DNA from: Rhodobacteraceae bacterium 63075
Lineage (GTDB): Bacteria > Pseudomonadota > Alphaproteobacteria > Rhodobacterales > Rhodobacteraceae
NCBI GenBank assembly: GCA_003417655.1
Contig: QVMW01000007.1
Coordinates: 62,001 to 126,000, forward strand
Direction of reading: 5' to 3'
Length of the DNA stretch: 64,000 nt
Shown here: piece after piece, positions 36,762-45,728 of the stretch
Position numbering within the stretch: position 1 is the first letter of the stretch
Layout of the letters: every line of letters starts with the position of its first letter
The notes under the pieces: model-generated
The model's database searches: none
Told to the model about the DNA's origin: nothing
Seen by the model: the letters and a program-made list of their open reading frames with translations, nothing else
Position numbers and translations under genes: made by a program

Positions 36762-38030
36762 ATGGACAGGATCATCGTGACGGGCAACGGACCCGTGCAG
36801 GGGCAGATCGCGATCGCGGGGGCCAAGAACGCCTGCCTGGCGCTGATGCCGGCCTGCCTGCTCAGCGAAGAGCCCCTGACGCTCACCAACGCGCCGCGCC
36901 TGTCGGACATCAAGACGATGACGGAGCTTCTGCGCTCGCTCGGGGCCGAGATCAGCGCGCTCAGTGACGGGCAGGTCGTCGCCATGTCCTGCCATGGCGC
37001 GGTGAACCACGTTGCCGAGTATGACATCGTGCGCAAGATGCGCGCCTCCAACCTCGTGCTCGGCCCGCTGCTGGCGCGCGAGGGCCGGGCCGTCGTCTCG
37101 CTGCCGGGCGGCTGCGCCATCGGCGCGCGGCCGATGGACATTCACACCGACGGGCTCGAGAAGATGGGCGCGACGATCGAGCTGAAAGAAGGCTATCTGC
37201 ACGCCGAGGCCCCGGGCGGCGGCCTCAAGGGCGCGGCGATCGACTTTCCTTTCGCCTCGGTCGGGGCCACCGAGAACATCATGATGGCCGCGACGCTGGC
37301 GAAGGGCACCACGGTCATCAACAACGCTGCCCGCGAGCCGGAAATCGTCGACCTGGCGAGCTGCCTGCGCAAGATGGGCGCGCAGATCGAGGGCGACGGA
37401 ACCTCGACGATCACCATCGAGGGCGTGGAGCGGCTGGGCGGGGCGACCCACCAGGTCGTCACCGACCGGATCGAACTGGGGACCTACATGCTCGCCCCGG
37501 CGATCTGCGGCGGCGAGGTCGAGTGCCTCGGCGGGCAGATCGGCCTCGTGGAGAGCTTCGTGGAGAAGCTGCACCTCGCCGGTGTCGATGTGGAGGAGAC
37601 GGACAAGGGCCTGAAGGTCGCGCGCAGGAACGGGCGCATCAAGGCGGTCGATGTGAAGACCGAGCCGTTCCCCGGCTTTCCGACGGATTTGCAGGCCCAG
37701 ATGATGGCCCTGCTCTGCACCGCCGAAGGCACATCCGTTCTCGAGGAGACGATCTTCGAGAACCGCTTCATGCATGCGCCCGAGCTCGTGCGCATGGGCG
37801 CGGATATCGACGTGCATGGCGGCACGGCGACGGTGCGCGGCGTCGAGAAGCTCAAGGGCGCGCCCGTGATGGCCACGGATTTGCGCGCCTCTGTCTCGCT
37901 CATCCTCGCGGCCATGGCCGCCGAGGGCGAGACCGTGGTGAACCGCGTCTACCACCTCGACCGCGGCTACGAGAAGGTCGTGCGCAAGCTCTCGGGCATC
38001 GGGGCACAGATAGAACGGGTGAGCGAATGA
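36762..38030 (+). CDS. murA: UDP-N-acetylglucosamine 1-carboxyvinyltransferase
   Basis: The 422-residue enzyme starts peptidoglycan synthesis by adding enolpyruvate to UDP-GlcNAc. Seen: [18 protein letters not shown] with Lys22-type residue, [15 protein letters not shown] with the catalytic cysteine (fosfomycin target) in [21 protein letters not shown], and [16 protein letters not shown]. Length is normal. Its stop overlaps the DUF2948 start as ATGA. Confidence 0.97.
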   Translation: MDRIIVTGNGPVQGQIAIAGAKNACLALMPACLLSEEPLTLTNAPRLSDIKTMTELLRSLGAEISALSDGQVVAMSCHGAVNHVAEYDIVRKMRASNLVLGPLLAREGRAVVSLPGGCAIGARPMDIHTDGLEKMGATIELKEGYLHAEAPGGGLKGAAIDFPFASVGATENIMMAATLAKGTTVINNAAREPEIVDLASCLRKMGAQIEGDGTSTITIEGVERLGGATHQVVTDRIELGTYMLAPAICGGEVECLGGQIGLVESFVEKLHLAGVDVEETDKGLKVARRNGRIKAVDVKTEPFPGFPTDLQAQMMALLCTAEGTSVLEETIFENRFMHAPELVRMGADIDVHGGTATVRGVEKLKGAPVMATDLRASVSLILAAMAAEGETVVNRVYHLDRGYEKVVRKLSGIGAQIERVSE

Positions 38031-38500
38031 CGGATGAAGACGCACGTTTCGAGGACGGCGGCGAGCGCCCCGTCAATCTCGGGGCAATGGACACAGAGGA
38101 CCTGAAGGTCATCTCCGCGCTGGTGCAGGATGCGGTCCTGCCGATCACGGAGATGCGCCTTGATCGCGGCGCGCGGCGCTTCGCGCTCCTGCTCAACCGC
38201 TTTCGCTGGGAAGACAGGGGCCTCGGCCGCCATGCGCCCGAGCGGGTGCAGGCCGTGCTGGCCTTCGAGAACGTCATGGGCGTGCAGACGCAGGGCATCG
38301 ACCGTTCCGACAAGGACATGATCCTGTCGGTTCTGACGGTGGAATGGGTCGAGGGCGAGGACGCGGCGGGCCATGTGGTGATCACGCTCGCGGGCGACGG
38401 GGCGATCCGCCTCGACTGCGAAGCGCTGGAAGCCACGCTGAAGGACGTCACGCGCCCCTACGTGGCCCCCTCGCGGAAAGTGCCCGACCACGGGGATTGA
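38027..38500 (+). CDS. DUF2948 family protein
   Basis: This 157-residue protein of the alphaproteobacterial DUF2948 family has [32 protein letters not shown] and [16 protein letters not shown]. Its usual place is between murA and hisD. Here the next 2.5 kb hold an unrelated islet before hisD. The 231 bp after it show no supported gene. The function is unknown. Confidence 0.9.
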   Translation: MTDEDARFEDGGERPVNLGAMDTEDLKVISALVQDAVLPITEMRLDRGARRFALLLNRFRWEDRGLGRHAPERVQAVLAFENVMGVQTQGIDRSDKDMILSVLTVEWVEGEDAAGHVVITLAGDGAIRLDCEALEATLKDVTRPYVAPSRKVPDHGD

Positions 38501-38731
38501 ATGCGGGGCCGGGGTATCCGGGAGATCCGGGAGGCAGGGTTGGTTTTGTAGCCCTGAGTTGTGGAGTGGTTTTCGGTTTTGTTGATAGAAGTTCAACGCC
38601 TGAGTGACCGCTCACAGCCCCGGAGCGGACATCGTCCGGGACGACGAGGTAGGCAAAGGCGGACGCGCGCGTTACGCTGGTGTACAGGCCGAGATGCGGG
38701 ATTTTGCAGACGTAAGATCGAAAGGTGATGG

Positions 38732-39343
38732 ATGAATTCTGAGCGTTCACTTGAAGTCATCGAGATTGGTCTCGCAGAACTCGTAGACCGATGGCCTAAG
38801 ACGCAATCATATGTGGAACTGTTTTCTGATCTCGAACATGAATCAGAACGCGGTGCAGTTCTCTTGACTGCCGCAGCGCTGGATGACGCGCTCAAAGATC
38901 TTCTTCGGATTCGTCTTGTCCAAGCGAAAAGCACAGATGAACTATTTGATGGAACTGCCCCACTGGCCACATTCAGTGCGCGGATAAACCTCAGCTTTTC
39001 GGTGGGAGTGATTTCCCAAGAAGAGCGCAGCTTGCTTCACAAGCTTCGGAAAATTCGTAATGAATGTGCCCACGTCCGAGCAATCCGCTTTCATGAGGCT
39101 CCGTTAAGGGATAAGTGCCTCGCTTTGAAATTACCTTACGGGGAAGTATGCGGAAGCGAACATCCTGCGAGACACTATGTGATTGTCGCGCAGATGCTGG
39201 TGTTAATCTTGTTATGGCGGAGCAGCCAAGAAAACCTCACGCTGTCTGATAACCCTACTCATCCTCCGACCCGAACGAAGGATTCGGTTGTCGAGCGAAT
39301 ATCCTTTCCCGTAAAAATCCCAGCGTTCAGCCCCCAAGGATAG
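38732..39343 (+). CDS. MltR/YggD-like protein in a low-GC islet
   Basis: The 203-residue protein has a core resembling MltR/FumE (YggD) repressors: SERGAVLLTAAALDDALKDLL, LFDGTAPLATFSARINLSF, and LLHKLRKIRNECAHV. Hand counts of sampled lines give about 50 % GC against about 65 % or more in neighbours, so it looks horizontally acquired. No HTH is visible. The family may act as binding protein rather than DNA-binding repressor. Confidence 0.6.
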   Translation: MNSERSLEVIEIGLAELVDRWPKTQSYVELFSDLEHESERGAVLLTAAALDDALKDLLRIRLVQAKSTDELFDGTAPLATFSARINLSFSVGVISQEERSLLHKLRKIRNECAHVRAIRFHEAPLRDKCLALKLPYGEVCGSEHPARHYVIVAQMLVLILLWRSSQENLTLSDNPTHPPTRTKDSVVERISFPVKIPAFSPQG

Positions 39344-39446
39344 CTCTTACTGGCTGGCAGCCGCGCATATGTCTTCGAGTATTGCAGCCTGTTCGGCTGT
39401 CTACTTAGGACTCGAACCAGTTGTAAGCTGCACTCTACACAAATGG

Positions 39447-39498
39447 CCGCTGTCGGGAATCGCCCAAACTTAGCAAACCCCCCTCCCTGCGCAGTGCC
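39447..39498 (+). repeat. Diverged direct repeat, copy 1
   Basis: A segment starting CCGCTGTCGGGAATCG matches 42709-42760 (CCGCTGCTGGGGAACCG) at about 70 % over 52 bp by hand alignment, in the same orientation. It lies between the MltR-like gene and the amidase. The rest of 39344-39569 has nothing recognised. Confidence 0.4.
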
Positions 39499-39569
39499 GC
39501 CCTTCGCCCAGCCTGATGCGCGACGCAGGCGTTTCAATCACAAATGGCGCCCCCACGCCCCGACAAGCC

Positions 39570-40976
39570 TCACAGGCTGTAAGGCTCCGGCATCTGCGCC
39601 AGCACTGTCCCGATCTCCCCTTCGAGGCTCTCGGCCACGTCCAGCACGAAATCGTCGTCATGCATCGGCCCGATGATCTGGACGCCGAGCGGCAGGCCGT
39701 TCTCCACATGCGTCGGCAGGGCCACGGCGGGAAGGCCGAGCAGGTTCACGAGGCAAAGCGGCTTTTGCGCGTTGATGATCTCGGCGCTGCGCTCGGGGGC
39801 CTTGAAGTCGAGATCATTCGCGAAAGCCGGCATGAGCGATGTCGGCATGACCACGGCATCGACGCGGTCGAAAACCTGCGAATAGAGCCGTTGCAGCCGC
39901 AGGCGCTCCATCTGGGCGGTGATGTAGCCGCGCAGGTCGAGCGGAGCATCGAAATGCGACACGAAGCTCTCCAGCCAGCCGTTGAAGGCCTCCGAGCCGT
40001 GTTCGCGGATGAAATCACCCGAAAAAAGTTCTGTCTCGGTCATCAGAAGCTCGCCCCAAAGGCGCATGGCGTGCTCGGTTTCGGGCAGGCGCACCTCCTG
40101 CGCCCTGTGACCCGCCTCCCGCAGCCCCTCCACCGCCTGCTCCATGGCCCGGAGCAGGCCCGGATGCGTGAGCGTCTCGAAAGGATGCGCGGCGATGCCG
40201 ATGGTCAGCTTGCCCTCGTGCACTCGGCCGCTGCCGGGGGCCGATGTCCAGAGCGGGTCCGCAGAGGAGCGCCCGCGCATGGCACTGAGCCCGAGCCGGA
40301 CATCGGCCACGCTCCGCGCGATCGGCCCCTGCACGGACATGGCCGTGGTGATCGGCGGGCGGCTCGGCGGGGCTGAAGGGTTGAAGGCAGGCACGCGGCC
40401 CATCGACGGGCGGATCGAGGCGACCCCGCAGCAAAAGGCCGGGTAGCGCAGCGAGCCGCCGAGATCGTTGCCATGGGCGATGACCCCGATGCCGCTGGCG
40501 ACGGCCGCCGCCGCCCCGCCCGAGGAGCCGCCGGGCGTCACAGCGCTGTTCCAGGGGTTGAGAGAGCTGCCGTGAAGCGGGTTGGAGGTGAACCACCGCA
40601 TGGACATCTCGGGCGTGTTGGTCCGCCCGATCACCACGGCGCCCGCCGCGTGCAGGTTCGCCGCCACGGCTGAATCCGCCGGTGAGGCATTGTTCTCGAA
40701 GACCGGCAAGCCGTTGGTGTTGGGATAGCCTTCGAGATCGACGTTGACCTTCAGGGTCACCGGCGCGCCGTGGAGCATCCCGCCGGCCAGCTCGCCCGCG
40801 TCGATGGCCTTCGCGCGCCCCATGGCCTCGTCCACCCTCTGGACGACTGCATTGAGCGCGGGGTTCAGCGCCTCCATCCGCGCGATATGGGCCTGCGTCA
40901 CTTCGGCAGCCGAAATATCCCTGCTGCGCAGGCGCTCCACCGTCTCGGTTGCCGTCCAGGATGTGATCTCGCTCAT
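39570..40976 (-). CDS. Amidase signature-family enzyme
   Basis: The 468-residue amidase has the Lys-Ser-Ser triad pieces: VTLKVNVDLEGYP (lysine), then PGGSSGGAAAAVASG with the cis-serine and the nucleophile near IAHGNDLGGSLRYPA. Substrate is not predictable. ATG 40976 has GGGGAG upstream; longer frames toward 41375 overlap the divergent hisD gene and are not credible. It is inserted between DUF2948 and hisD. Confidence 0.88.
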   Translation of the reverse strand: MSEITSWTATETVERLRSRDISAAEVTQAHIARMEALNPALNAVVQRVDEAMGRAKAIDAGELAGGMLHGAPVTLKVNVDLEGYPNTNGLPVFENNASPADSAVAANLHAAGAVVIGRTNTPEMSMRWFTSNPLHGSSLNPWNSAVTPGGSSGGAAAAVASGIGVIAHGNDLGGSLRYPAFCCGVASIRPSMGRVPAFNPSAPPSRPPITTAMSVQGPIARSVADVRLGLSAMRGRSSADPLWTSAPGSGRVHEGKLTIGIAAHPFETLTHPGLLRAMEQAVEGLREAGHRAQEVRLPETEHAMRLWGELLMTETELFSGDFIREHGSEAFNGWLESFVSHFDAPLDLRGYITAQMERLRLQRLYSQVFDRVDAVVMPTSLMPAFANDLDFKAPERSAEIINAQKPLCLVNLLGLPAVALPTHVENGLPLGVQIIGPMHDDDFVLDVAESLEGEIGTVLAQMPEPYSL

Positions 40977-41091
40977 TGCTCTGACTCCCCCAGCATGAAT
41001 GCCCAGCCTAGGCGCGCCCCGCGGCATTGTGAAGGCTTGAGCGCGGCCCGCTGCGGCGCTACACGGGAAAGCCAGCAGGAAAGGAAAGCCG

Positions 41092-42396
41092 ATGCCGCAG
41101 TTTCTCGACACGCGCGATGCAGATTTCGAAGAGCGCTTCGCCGCGCTACTCGGGGCCAAGCGCGAAGACAGCCCCGATGTCGATGACGTGGTGGCGCAGA
41201 TCATTGCCGATGTGCGCGCGCGCGGCGATGCGGCGGTGATCGAGCTGACCGAAAGGTTCGACCGGATCGCGCTTACTCCCGAGACCCTGCGTATCTCGAC
41301 AGAGGACGTCGCTGCCGCGATTGCCGAGGTGCCCGGCCACGAGCGCAACGCGCTCGAGCTGGCGGCAGAGCGCATCCGCGCCTATCATGCGCGTCAGATG
41401 CCGAAGGACGAGAGCTGGACCGATCCCGAGGGCGCGACGCTGGGCTGGCGCTGGACGCCTGTCAGCGCGGCAGGGCTCTATGTGCCCGGCGGGCTGGCCT
41501 CCTATCCCTCCTCCGTGCTGATGAACGCGATTCCGGCGAAGGTGGCGGGCGTGGAGCGGCTGGCGATCACCGTGCCGACACCGGACGGCGCAGCCAATCC
41601 GCTCGTGTTGCTGGCAGCAAAGCTCGCCGGGGTTGACGAGATCTACCGCATCGGGGGCGCGCAGGCCGTCGCGGCGCTGGCCTACGGGACGACAAGCATC
41701 GCACCTGTGGACAAGATCACCGGGCCGGGCAACGCCTTCGTGGCGGCGGCCAAGCGGCGGGTCTTCGGCAAGGTGGGGATCGACATGATCGCCGGGCCCT
41801 CGGAAATCCTCGTGATCGCCGATGGCGACAATGACCCCGACTGGATCGCGCTCGACATGCTCAGCCAGGCCGAGCACGACGAAAGCGCGCAGGCGGTGCT
41901 GATCACCACGGACAAGGCCATGGCAAAGGCCGTCGAGGCAGCGATCACGCGCAACCTCGCCATGCTGGAGCGGCGCGAGATCGCCGGGAAAAGCTGGGAG
42001 GATTTCGGCGCGATCATCACCGCGCCGGACCTCGAGACCGCCGCCGCGCTCTCCAACCGCATCGCCCCGGAACATCTCGAGCTCTGCGTCGCGGACCCTG
42101 ACGCGCTGGCCGGGCGGATCACCCATGCCGGGGCGATCTTCCTCGGGGCCTGGACGCCGGAGGCGATCGGCGACTATGTCGGCGGGCCCAACCACGTCCT
42201 GCCCACGGCGCGCTCGGCGCGGTTCTCCTCGGGCCTGTCGGTCATGGATTTCCTCAAGCGCACGACGCTGGCGAAGATGACGCCCGGCGCGCTCGGCAGG
42301 ATCGGCCCCGCAGCCGAGACCCTGGCGATCTCCGAGAGCCTCGAGGCCCACGGCCTGAGCCTGCGCGCGCGGCTCAATCATTTGAACGAGATGTGA
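41092..42396 (+). CDS. hisD: Histidinol dehydrogenase
   Basis: The 434-residue enzyme performs the last two steps of histidine synthesis. Seen: SAAGLYVPGGLASYPSSVLM, YRIGGAQAVAALAYGT, ITGPGNAFVAAAKRRVFG, MLSQAEHDESAQ, APEHLELCV and GPNHVLPTARSARFSSGLSV with zinc-site residues. It follows the divergent amidase start at 116 bp. In relatives it is usually followed directly by UPF0262, which here is 14 kb away. Confidence 0.97.
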   Translation: MPQFLDTRDADFEERFAALLGAKREDSPDVDDVVAQIIADVRARGDAAVIELTERFDRIALTPETLRISTEDVAAAIAEVPGHERNALELAAERIRAYHARQMPKDESWTDPEGATLGWRWTPVSAAGLYVPGGLASYPSSVLMNAIPAKVAGVERLAITVPTPDGAANPLVLLAAKLAGVDEIYRIGGAQAVAALAYGTTSIAPVDKITGPGNAFVAAAKRRVFGKVGIDMIAGPSEILVIADGDNDPDWIALDMLSQAEHDESAQAVLITTDKAMAKAVEAAITRNLAMLERREIAGKSWEDFGAIITAPDLETAAALSNRIAPEHLELCVADPDALAGRITHAGAIFLGAWTPEAIGDYVGGPNHVLPTARSARFSSGLSVMDFLKRTTLAKMTPGALGRIGPAAETLAISESLEAHGLSLRARLNHLNEM

Positions 42397-42566
42397 GACG
42401 GGGCCAGCCGGGAGGTGCCGGAGCTAGTGATGTGCCGAATGCCGTCGCAGGAAAACTGACCGAACCGTCGCGCATTTCTGACGCAGGCTGGGCTATATGC
42501 CACAGAGGGCGGATGGCCGTTTGGCGGGGCTTTGGGGACCTTTGACCCAACGGGAAGTTACCGCGT

Positions 42567-42639
42567 CCGAACCGCGGGAAGGGCGCAAAGCGCCCGCCCC
42601 GTGGGGGCGGTTCGGGCGCTGCCAAATCTCTGATTTGGC
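42567..42639. repeat. Intergenic hairpin array with 3-nt loops
   Basis: Three perfect hairpins lie in a row: GGGCGC-AAA-GCGCCC (42581-42595), CGCCCC-GTG-GGGGCG (42595-42609), and GCCAAATC-TCT-GATTTGGC (42621-42639). A perfect outer stem CCGAACCGC (42567-42575) / GCGGTTCGG (42607-42615) encloses the first and competes with the second, so alternative folds exist. It could act as terminator for hisD or be a REP-like element. The rest of 42397-42772 has no gene. Confidence 0.55.
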
Positions 42640-42708
42640 ATTCAATGCTTCGTAAACGAGTTCCGCTGTGGGCTCGAATCGGGATTTCGCCGCACTTGGC
42701 TTGAAGGT

Positions 42709-42760
42709 CCGCTGCTGGGGAACCGCTCAAACCTTGCAAAGCCCATTTCCTGTGCATACC
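42709..42760 (+). repeat. Diverged direct repeat, copy 2
   Basis: This is the counterpart of the segment at 39447-39498, same orientation, 3.2 kb apart. The two copies flank the amidase-hisD segment, near two places where the conserved cluster is interrupted. Confidence 0.4.
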
Positions 42761-42772
42761 CGGTCGCCGGCG

Positions 42773-43372
42773 TCAGATTAGGGTGACGCCCGCATCCTTC
42801 ATCTTCGCGGTCATCGCAGCGAGCGAGCCGTCAAGGTCGATCGCGCGGCAGAGCGCAGTGTCGACGGTGACATCATAGCCGAGCCTGGCCCCGTCGAGCG
42901 CCGAGTAGGCCACGCAGAAATCCGTCGCCAGCCCGACCATGAGGAGGCGCGAGATGCCGCGGGTTTGCAGGTAGCCGTCAAGGCCCGTGGGTGTCTCGTG
43001 GTCATTCTCGAAGAAGGCGGAATAGCTGTCGATCTCGCGGCGGAAACCCTTGCGGAGGATCATCTGCGCGCGGTCCTGTTCGAGCTCGGTATGAAACTGC
43101 CCGCCATGGGAGCCCTGGATGCAGTGATCGGGCCAGAGCACCTGCGGGCCATAGGGCATCTCGGTCATCTCGAAAGGCGCCTTGCCGTCGTGGCTGGACG
43201 CGAAGGAGAGGTGGCCTGCCGGGTGCCAGTCCTGCGTGAAGATGACGTTCTCATGCTCGGCCATCAGCGCGTTGATGCCCTGCACGATCTCGTCGCCGCC
43301 CGCGACGGCGAGCGCTCCGCCGGGGCAGAAATCATTCTGCATGTCGATCACGAGAAGGGCTGTATCGGTCAT
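42773..43372 (-). CDS. pncA: Nicotinamidase
   Basis: This 199-residue isochorismatase-fold enzyme converts nicotinamide to nicotinate in NAD salvage. ALLVIDMQNDFCPGGALAV gives the catalytic Asp, TQDWHPAGHLSF the metal histidines, and LMVGLATDFCVAYSALDG the nucleophilic cysteine. The start ATG 43372 gives MTDTALLVID; a longer frame to 43462 runs into the trhO gene. Confidence 0.95.
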   Translation of the reverse strand: MTDTALLVIDMQNDFCPGGALAVAGGDEIVQGINALMAEHENVIFTQDWHPAGHLSFASSHDGKAPFEMTEMPYGPQVLWPDHCIQGSHGGQFHTELEQDRAQMILRKGFRREIDSYSAFFENDHETPTGLDGYLQTRGISRLLMVGLATDFCVAYSALDGARLGYDVTVDTALCRAIDLDGSLAAMTAKMKDAGVTLI

Positions 43373-43454
43373 GTCGGGCTCCGTTGACGGTCTCGGGCCT
43401 AATGGGTAGAGAGACGGCGCGCGAAACTCAACCCGGCAGTCAAAGAGGATCGCC

Positions 43455-44387
43455 ATGTTCATTCTTGCAGCGCTCTACAAATTCACCCCCTTCGAGGACC
43501 CCGCCGCGATGCAGGGGCCGCTTCAGGCCGTCTGCGAGGACAACGGCATTTCCGGCTCGCTCCTGCTGGCGCGCGAGGGGATCAACGGGACGATCGCCGG
43601 ACACCGCGCCGGGCTGGACCGGGCGCTGGATTATATCAAGGGCCTGCCGGGCTGCGCTGACCTCGAGTGGAAGGAAAGCACCGCCGCCGCGCAGCCTTTC
43701 GCGCGGATGAAGGTGAAGCTCAAGAAAGAGATCGTCACCATGGGCCAGCCGGACGTGGACCCGCGCAGCGACGTGGGCCAGTATGTCGAGCCGGAGGACT
43801 GGAATGCGCTGATCCTGTCGGAGGACGTGGCGGTGATCGACACGCGCAATGACTATGAGGTGGGCATCGGCACTTTCGAGGGCGCGGTGGACCCGAAAAC
43901 GGCGAGTTTCCGCGAGTTTCCGGCTTGGTGGGAAGCGAACAAAGAACGCTTTCACAACAAGCGAATCGCCATGTTCTGCACCGGCGGCATCCGCTGCGAG
44001 AAATCGACCAATTTCCTGAAAAGCCAGGGAGTCGAGGATGTCTATCACCTCAAGGGCGGTATCCTGAAATATCTCGAACGCGTGCCCGAGGCGGAAAGCA
44101 CATGGAACGGCGAGTGCTTCGTCTTCGACGGGCGTGTCTCCGTTGGCCATGGGCTGAAAGAGGGGCCGCATGCGCTGTGCCATGCCTGCCGCCGCCCCGT
44201 CCTGCCAGAAGACAAGGCGCGGCCCGAATGGGAGCAGGGCGTGTCCTGCCATCAGTGCATCGGCGAGACCAGCGAGGCCGACAAGGCGCGCTTCCGCGAG
44301 CGGCAGAAGCAGATCCGGCTGGCGGCAGAGCGCGGCGAGCAGCACATCAAGGTGGATGTGCCGCAAGTGGCCCCGGACGAGGTGTGA
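43455..44387 (+). CDS. trhO: tRNA uridine-34 hydroxylase, rhodanese-like
   Basis: The 310-residue protein of the YceA/TrhO family has an N-terminal alpha/beta domain (LLAREGINGTIAG) and a rhodanese domain with DTRNDYEVGIGTFEGAVDP and the active-site loop MFCTGGIRCEKST. A C-terminal zinc-like cysteine region follows (CHACRRPV, CHQCIGE). It makes 5-hydroxyuridine in the tRNA wobble position in an oxygen-dependent way. Confidence 0.93.
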   Translation: MFILAALYKFTPFEDPAAMQGPLQAVCEDNGISGSLLLAREGINGTIAGHRAGLDRALDYIKGLPGCADLEWKESTAAAQPFARMKVKLKKEIVTMGQPDVDPRSDVGQYVEPEDWNALILSEDVAVIDTRNDYEVGIGTFEGAVDPKTASFREFPAWWEANKERFHNKRIAMFCTGGIRCEKSTNFLKSQGVEDVYHLKGGILKYLERVPEAESTWNGECFVFDGRVSVGHGLKEGPHALCHACRRPVLPEDKARPEWEQGVSCHQCIGETSEADKARFRERQKQIRLAAERGEQHIKVDVPQVAPDEV

Positions 44388-44407
44388 AACCACCATCCTC
44401 GGCGCAG

Positions 44408-44478
44408 CCGGAATTTTTCGAAAATTCCGGATCGGAAAATTTGAAATTTTCCGGTCCGTTTTCTTTGAAAGAAAACGG
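44408..44478. repeat. Triple tandem hairpin between convergent genes
   Basis: Three perfect hairpins follow one another: CCGGAATTTT-TCG-AAAATTCCGG (44408-44430), CGGAAAATT-TGA-AATTTTCCG (44433-44453), and CCGTTTTCTT-TGA-AAGAAAACGG (44456-44478). All loops are 3 nt. The array lies 20 bp after trhO and 43 bp before the end of the convergent export gene, so it may terminate both. Its AT-rich stems stand out in GC-rich DNA. Confidence 0.7.
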
Positions 44479-44521
44479 CCTCTAGCTGGGTCGTGTCACC
44501 CGTTCCTGCCGGGCTATCCCG

Positions 44522-45631
44522 TCAGTTGGAGACGTTGTTTGCCAGTCCGACGGCGGAGCCGAGAATTCCGAAGATCGTGCGCGCGGCCGTCACCGGCGAT
44601 TCCGTCGCGATGACCGTGTCGCCAGGGTTCACGCGGAACTTGCGTGCCGCGAAGAGGCCCTCGGCGGTCGTCAGGTCGAAGGCGAAAACCACCTGCTGGA
44701 GGTCTGGCGTCTCGGGCGTCGGGGCGATCTGCCCGGGGCCATAGTCCCGCAGGACGAGCATGCCCTTGAGATTGGCCCGGTTGTCATTGAAACCGCCGAC
44801 CATCGAGAGCGCTTCGAGCACGGTGATCGTCTCGCGGTCGAAATAGACCAGCTCCTCGGTGCCCGTGGCCCCGAGGGAGGTGAAATAGCGCCCGTCCTCG
44901 CGCACGAGGACCTTGTCGCCGCCGCGCAGGATGATGTTCGCCTGCTCGGTCTCGAAAAGGTCCGCGGCGCGGATGTTGTAGGTCCGCTGGCCGCGGATGA
45001 GGCGCACGACAGGGTTGCGCACATCCTTGCTGATGCCGCCACCGAGCGACAGAAGGCTCAGGATCGAGGTGTTCCGGCTGGGCAGCGGGTAGCTTCCGGG
45101 CTTCGGCACGCCTGTCACCAGGTCGACCGAATTGCCCTCGCCGGGCTTGTGAATGAGCTGCACCTGCGCCGAGGGCGAGATGACTTCGAGCTGTTTCTGG
45201 ATATGGCGCCGCGCGTTATTCGGCGTCATGCCCGTGACGACCACGTCGGTCAGGTAGGGCACGAAAATCGTGCCCGAGGAGGACACGGAGAGCCCGCGCA
45301 TCTCGGTCGATTTCTGCTCAAGCGAAGTCAGGAGCGAGTTCTCGTCATTGTCCCAGATGATCAGGTCGACGGTATCGCCTGCACGGATGACGCCGGATTG
45401 GGGCCCGCGCGTCGTCGTGGGCCAGTGGTAGGTCTGCTCCCCCCCGGTGCGCGGCCATTCTGCCAGCACCGGCAGCTTGTCGCGGCTGACATGAACGACC
45501 TGGTAAGTCGGAGTTTCGGCGTCTTTTTCCTTCACGACCTCGTTGAGAAGGACAGCGCCCCTGGGCAGTGAACATGCACCGAGAAGACCCAGAAGCAAAC
45601 CTGCACACAGGCAGCGCATCATGAAACGCAC
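44522..45631 (-). CDS. Polysaccharide export protein (Wza-type lipoprotein)
   Basis: The 369-residue outer-membrane protein has lipoprotein signal LLLGLLGACS, with lipid attachment at the Cys. The Poly_export domain is near residues 80-165 (IRAGDTVDLIIWDN, SVSSSGTIFVPYLTDVVV), with SLBB-like repeats after it (GVPKPGSYPLPSRNTSILSL, ITVLEALSMVGGF). The start GTG 45631 has GAGGGG nearby. No Wzc or Wzx/Wzy genes are in the window. Confidence 0.88.
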   Translation of the reverse strand: MRFMMRCLCAGLLLGLLGACSLPRGAVLLNEVVKEKDAETPTYQVVHVSRDKLPVLAEWPRTGGEQTYHWPTTTRGPQSGVIRAGDTVDLIIWDNDENSLLTSLEQKSTEMRGLSVSSSGTIFVPYLTDVVVTGMTPNNARRHIQKQLEVISPSAQVQLIHKPGEGNSVDLVTGVPKPGSYPLPSRNTSILSLLSLGGGISKDVRNPVVRLIRGQRTYNIRAADLFETEQANIILRGGDKVLVREDGRYFTSLGATGTEELVYFDRETITVLEALSMVGGFNDNRANLKGMLVLRDYGPGQIAPTPETPDLQQVVFAFDLTTAEGLFAARKFRVNPGDTVIATESPVTAARTIFGILGSAVGLANNVSN

Positions 45632-45728
45632 GTGATCCCCCTCAGAGACAAAGTTTAGCCGCTTGGGTCTGTTTACACGCCAGATGCGGTGTTAGAAAGC
45701 CCAAGGGTGGTCGGTTTCGGAGAAAGTT

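Noticed and set aside
38501-38551. 16-codon frame right after DUF2948
   Set aside because: It has no ribosome site of its own, is very short and has low-complexity sequence.
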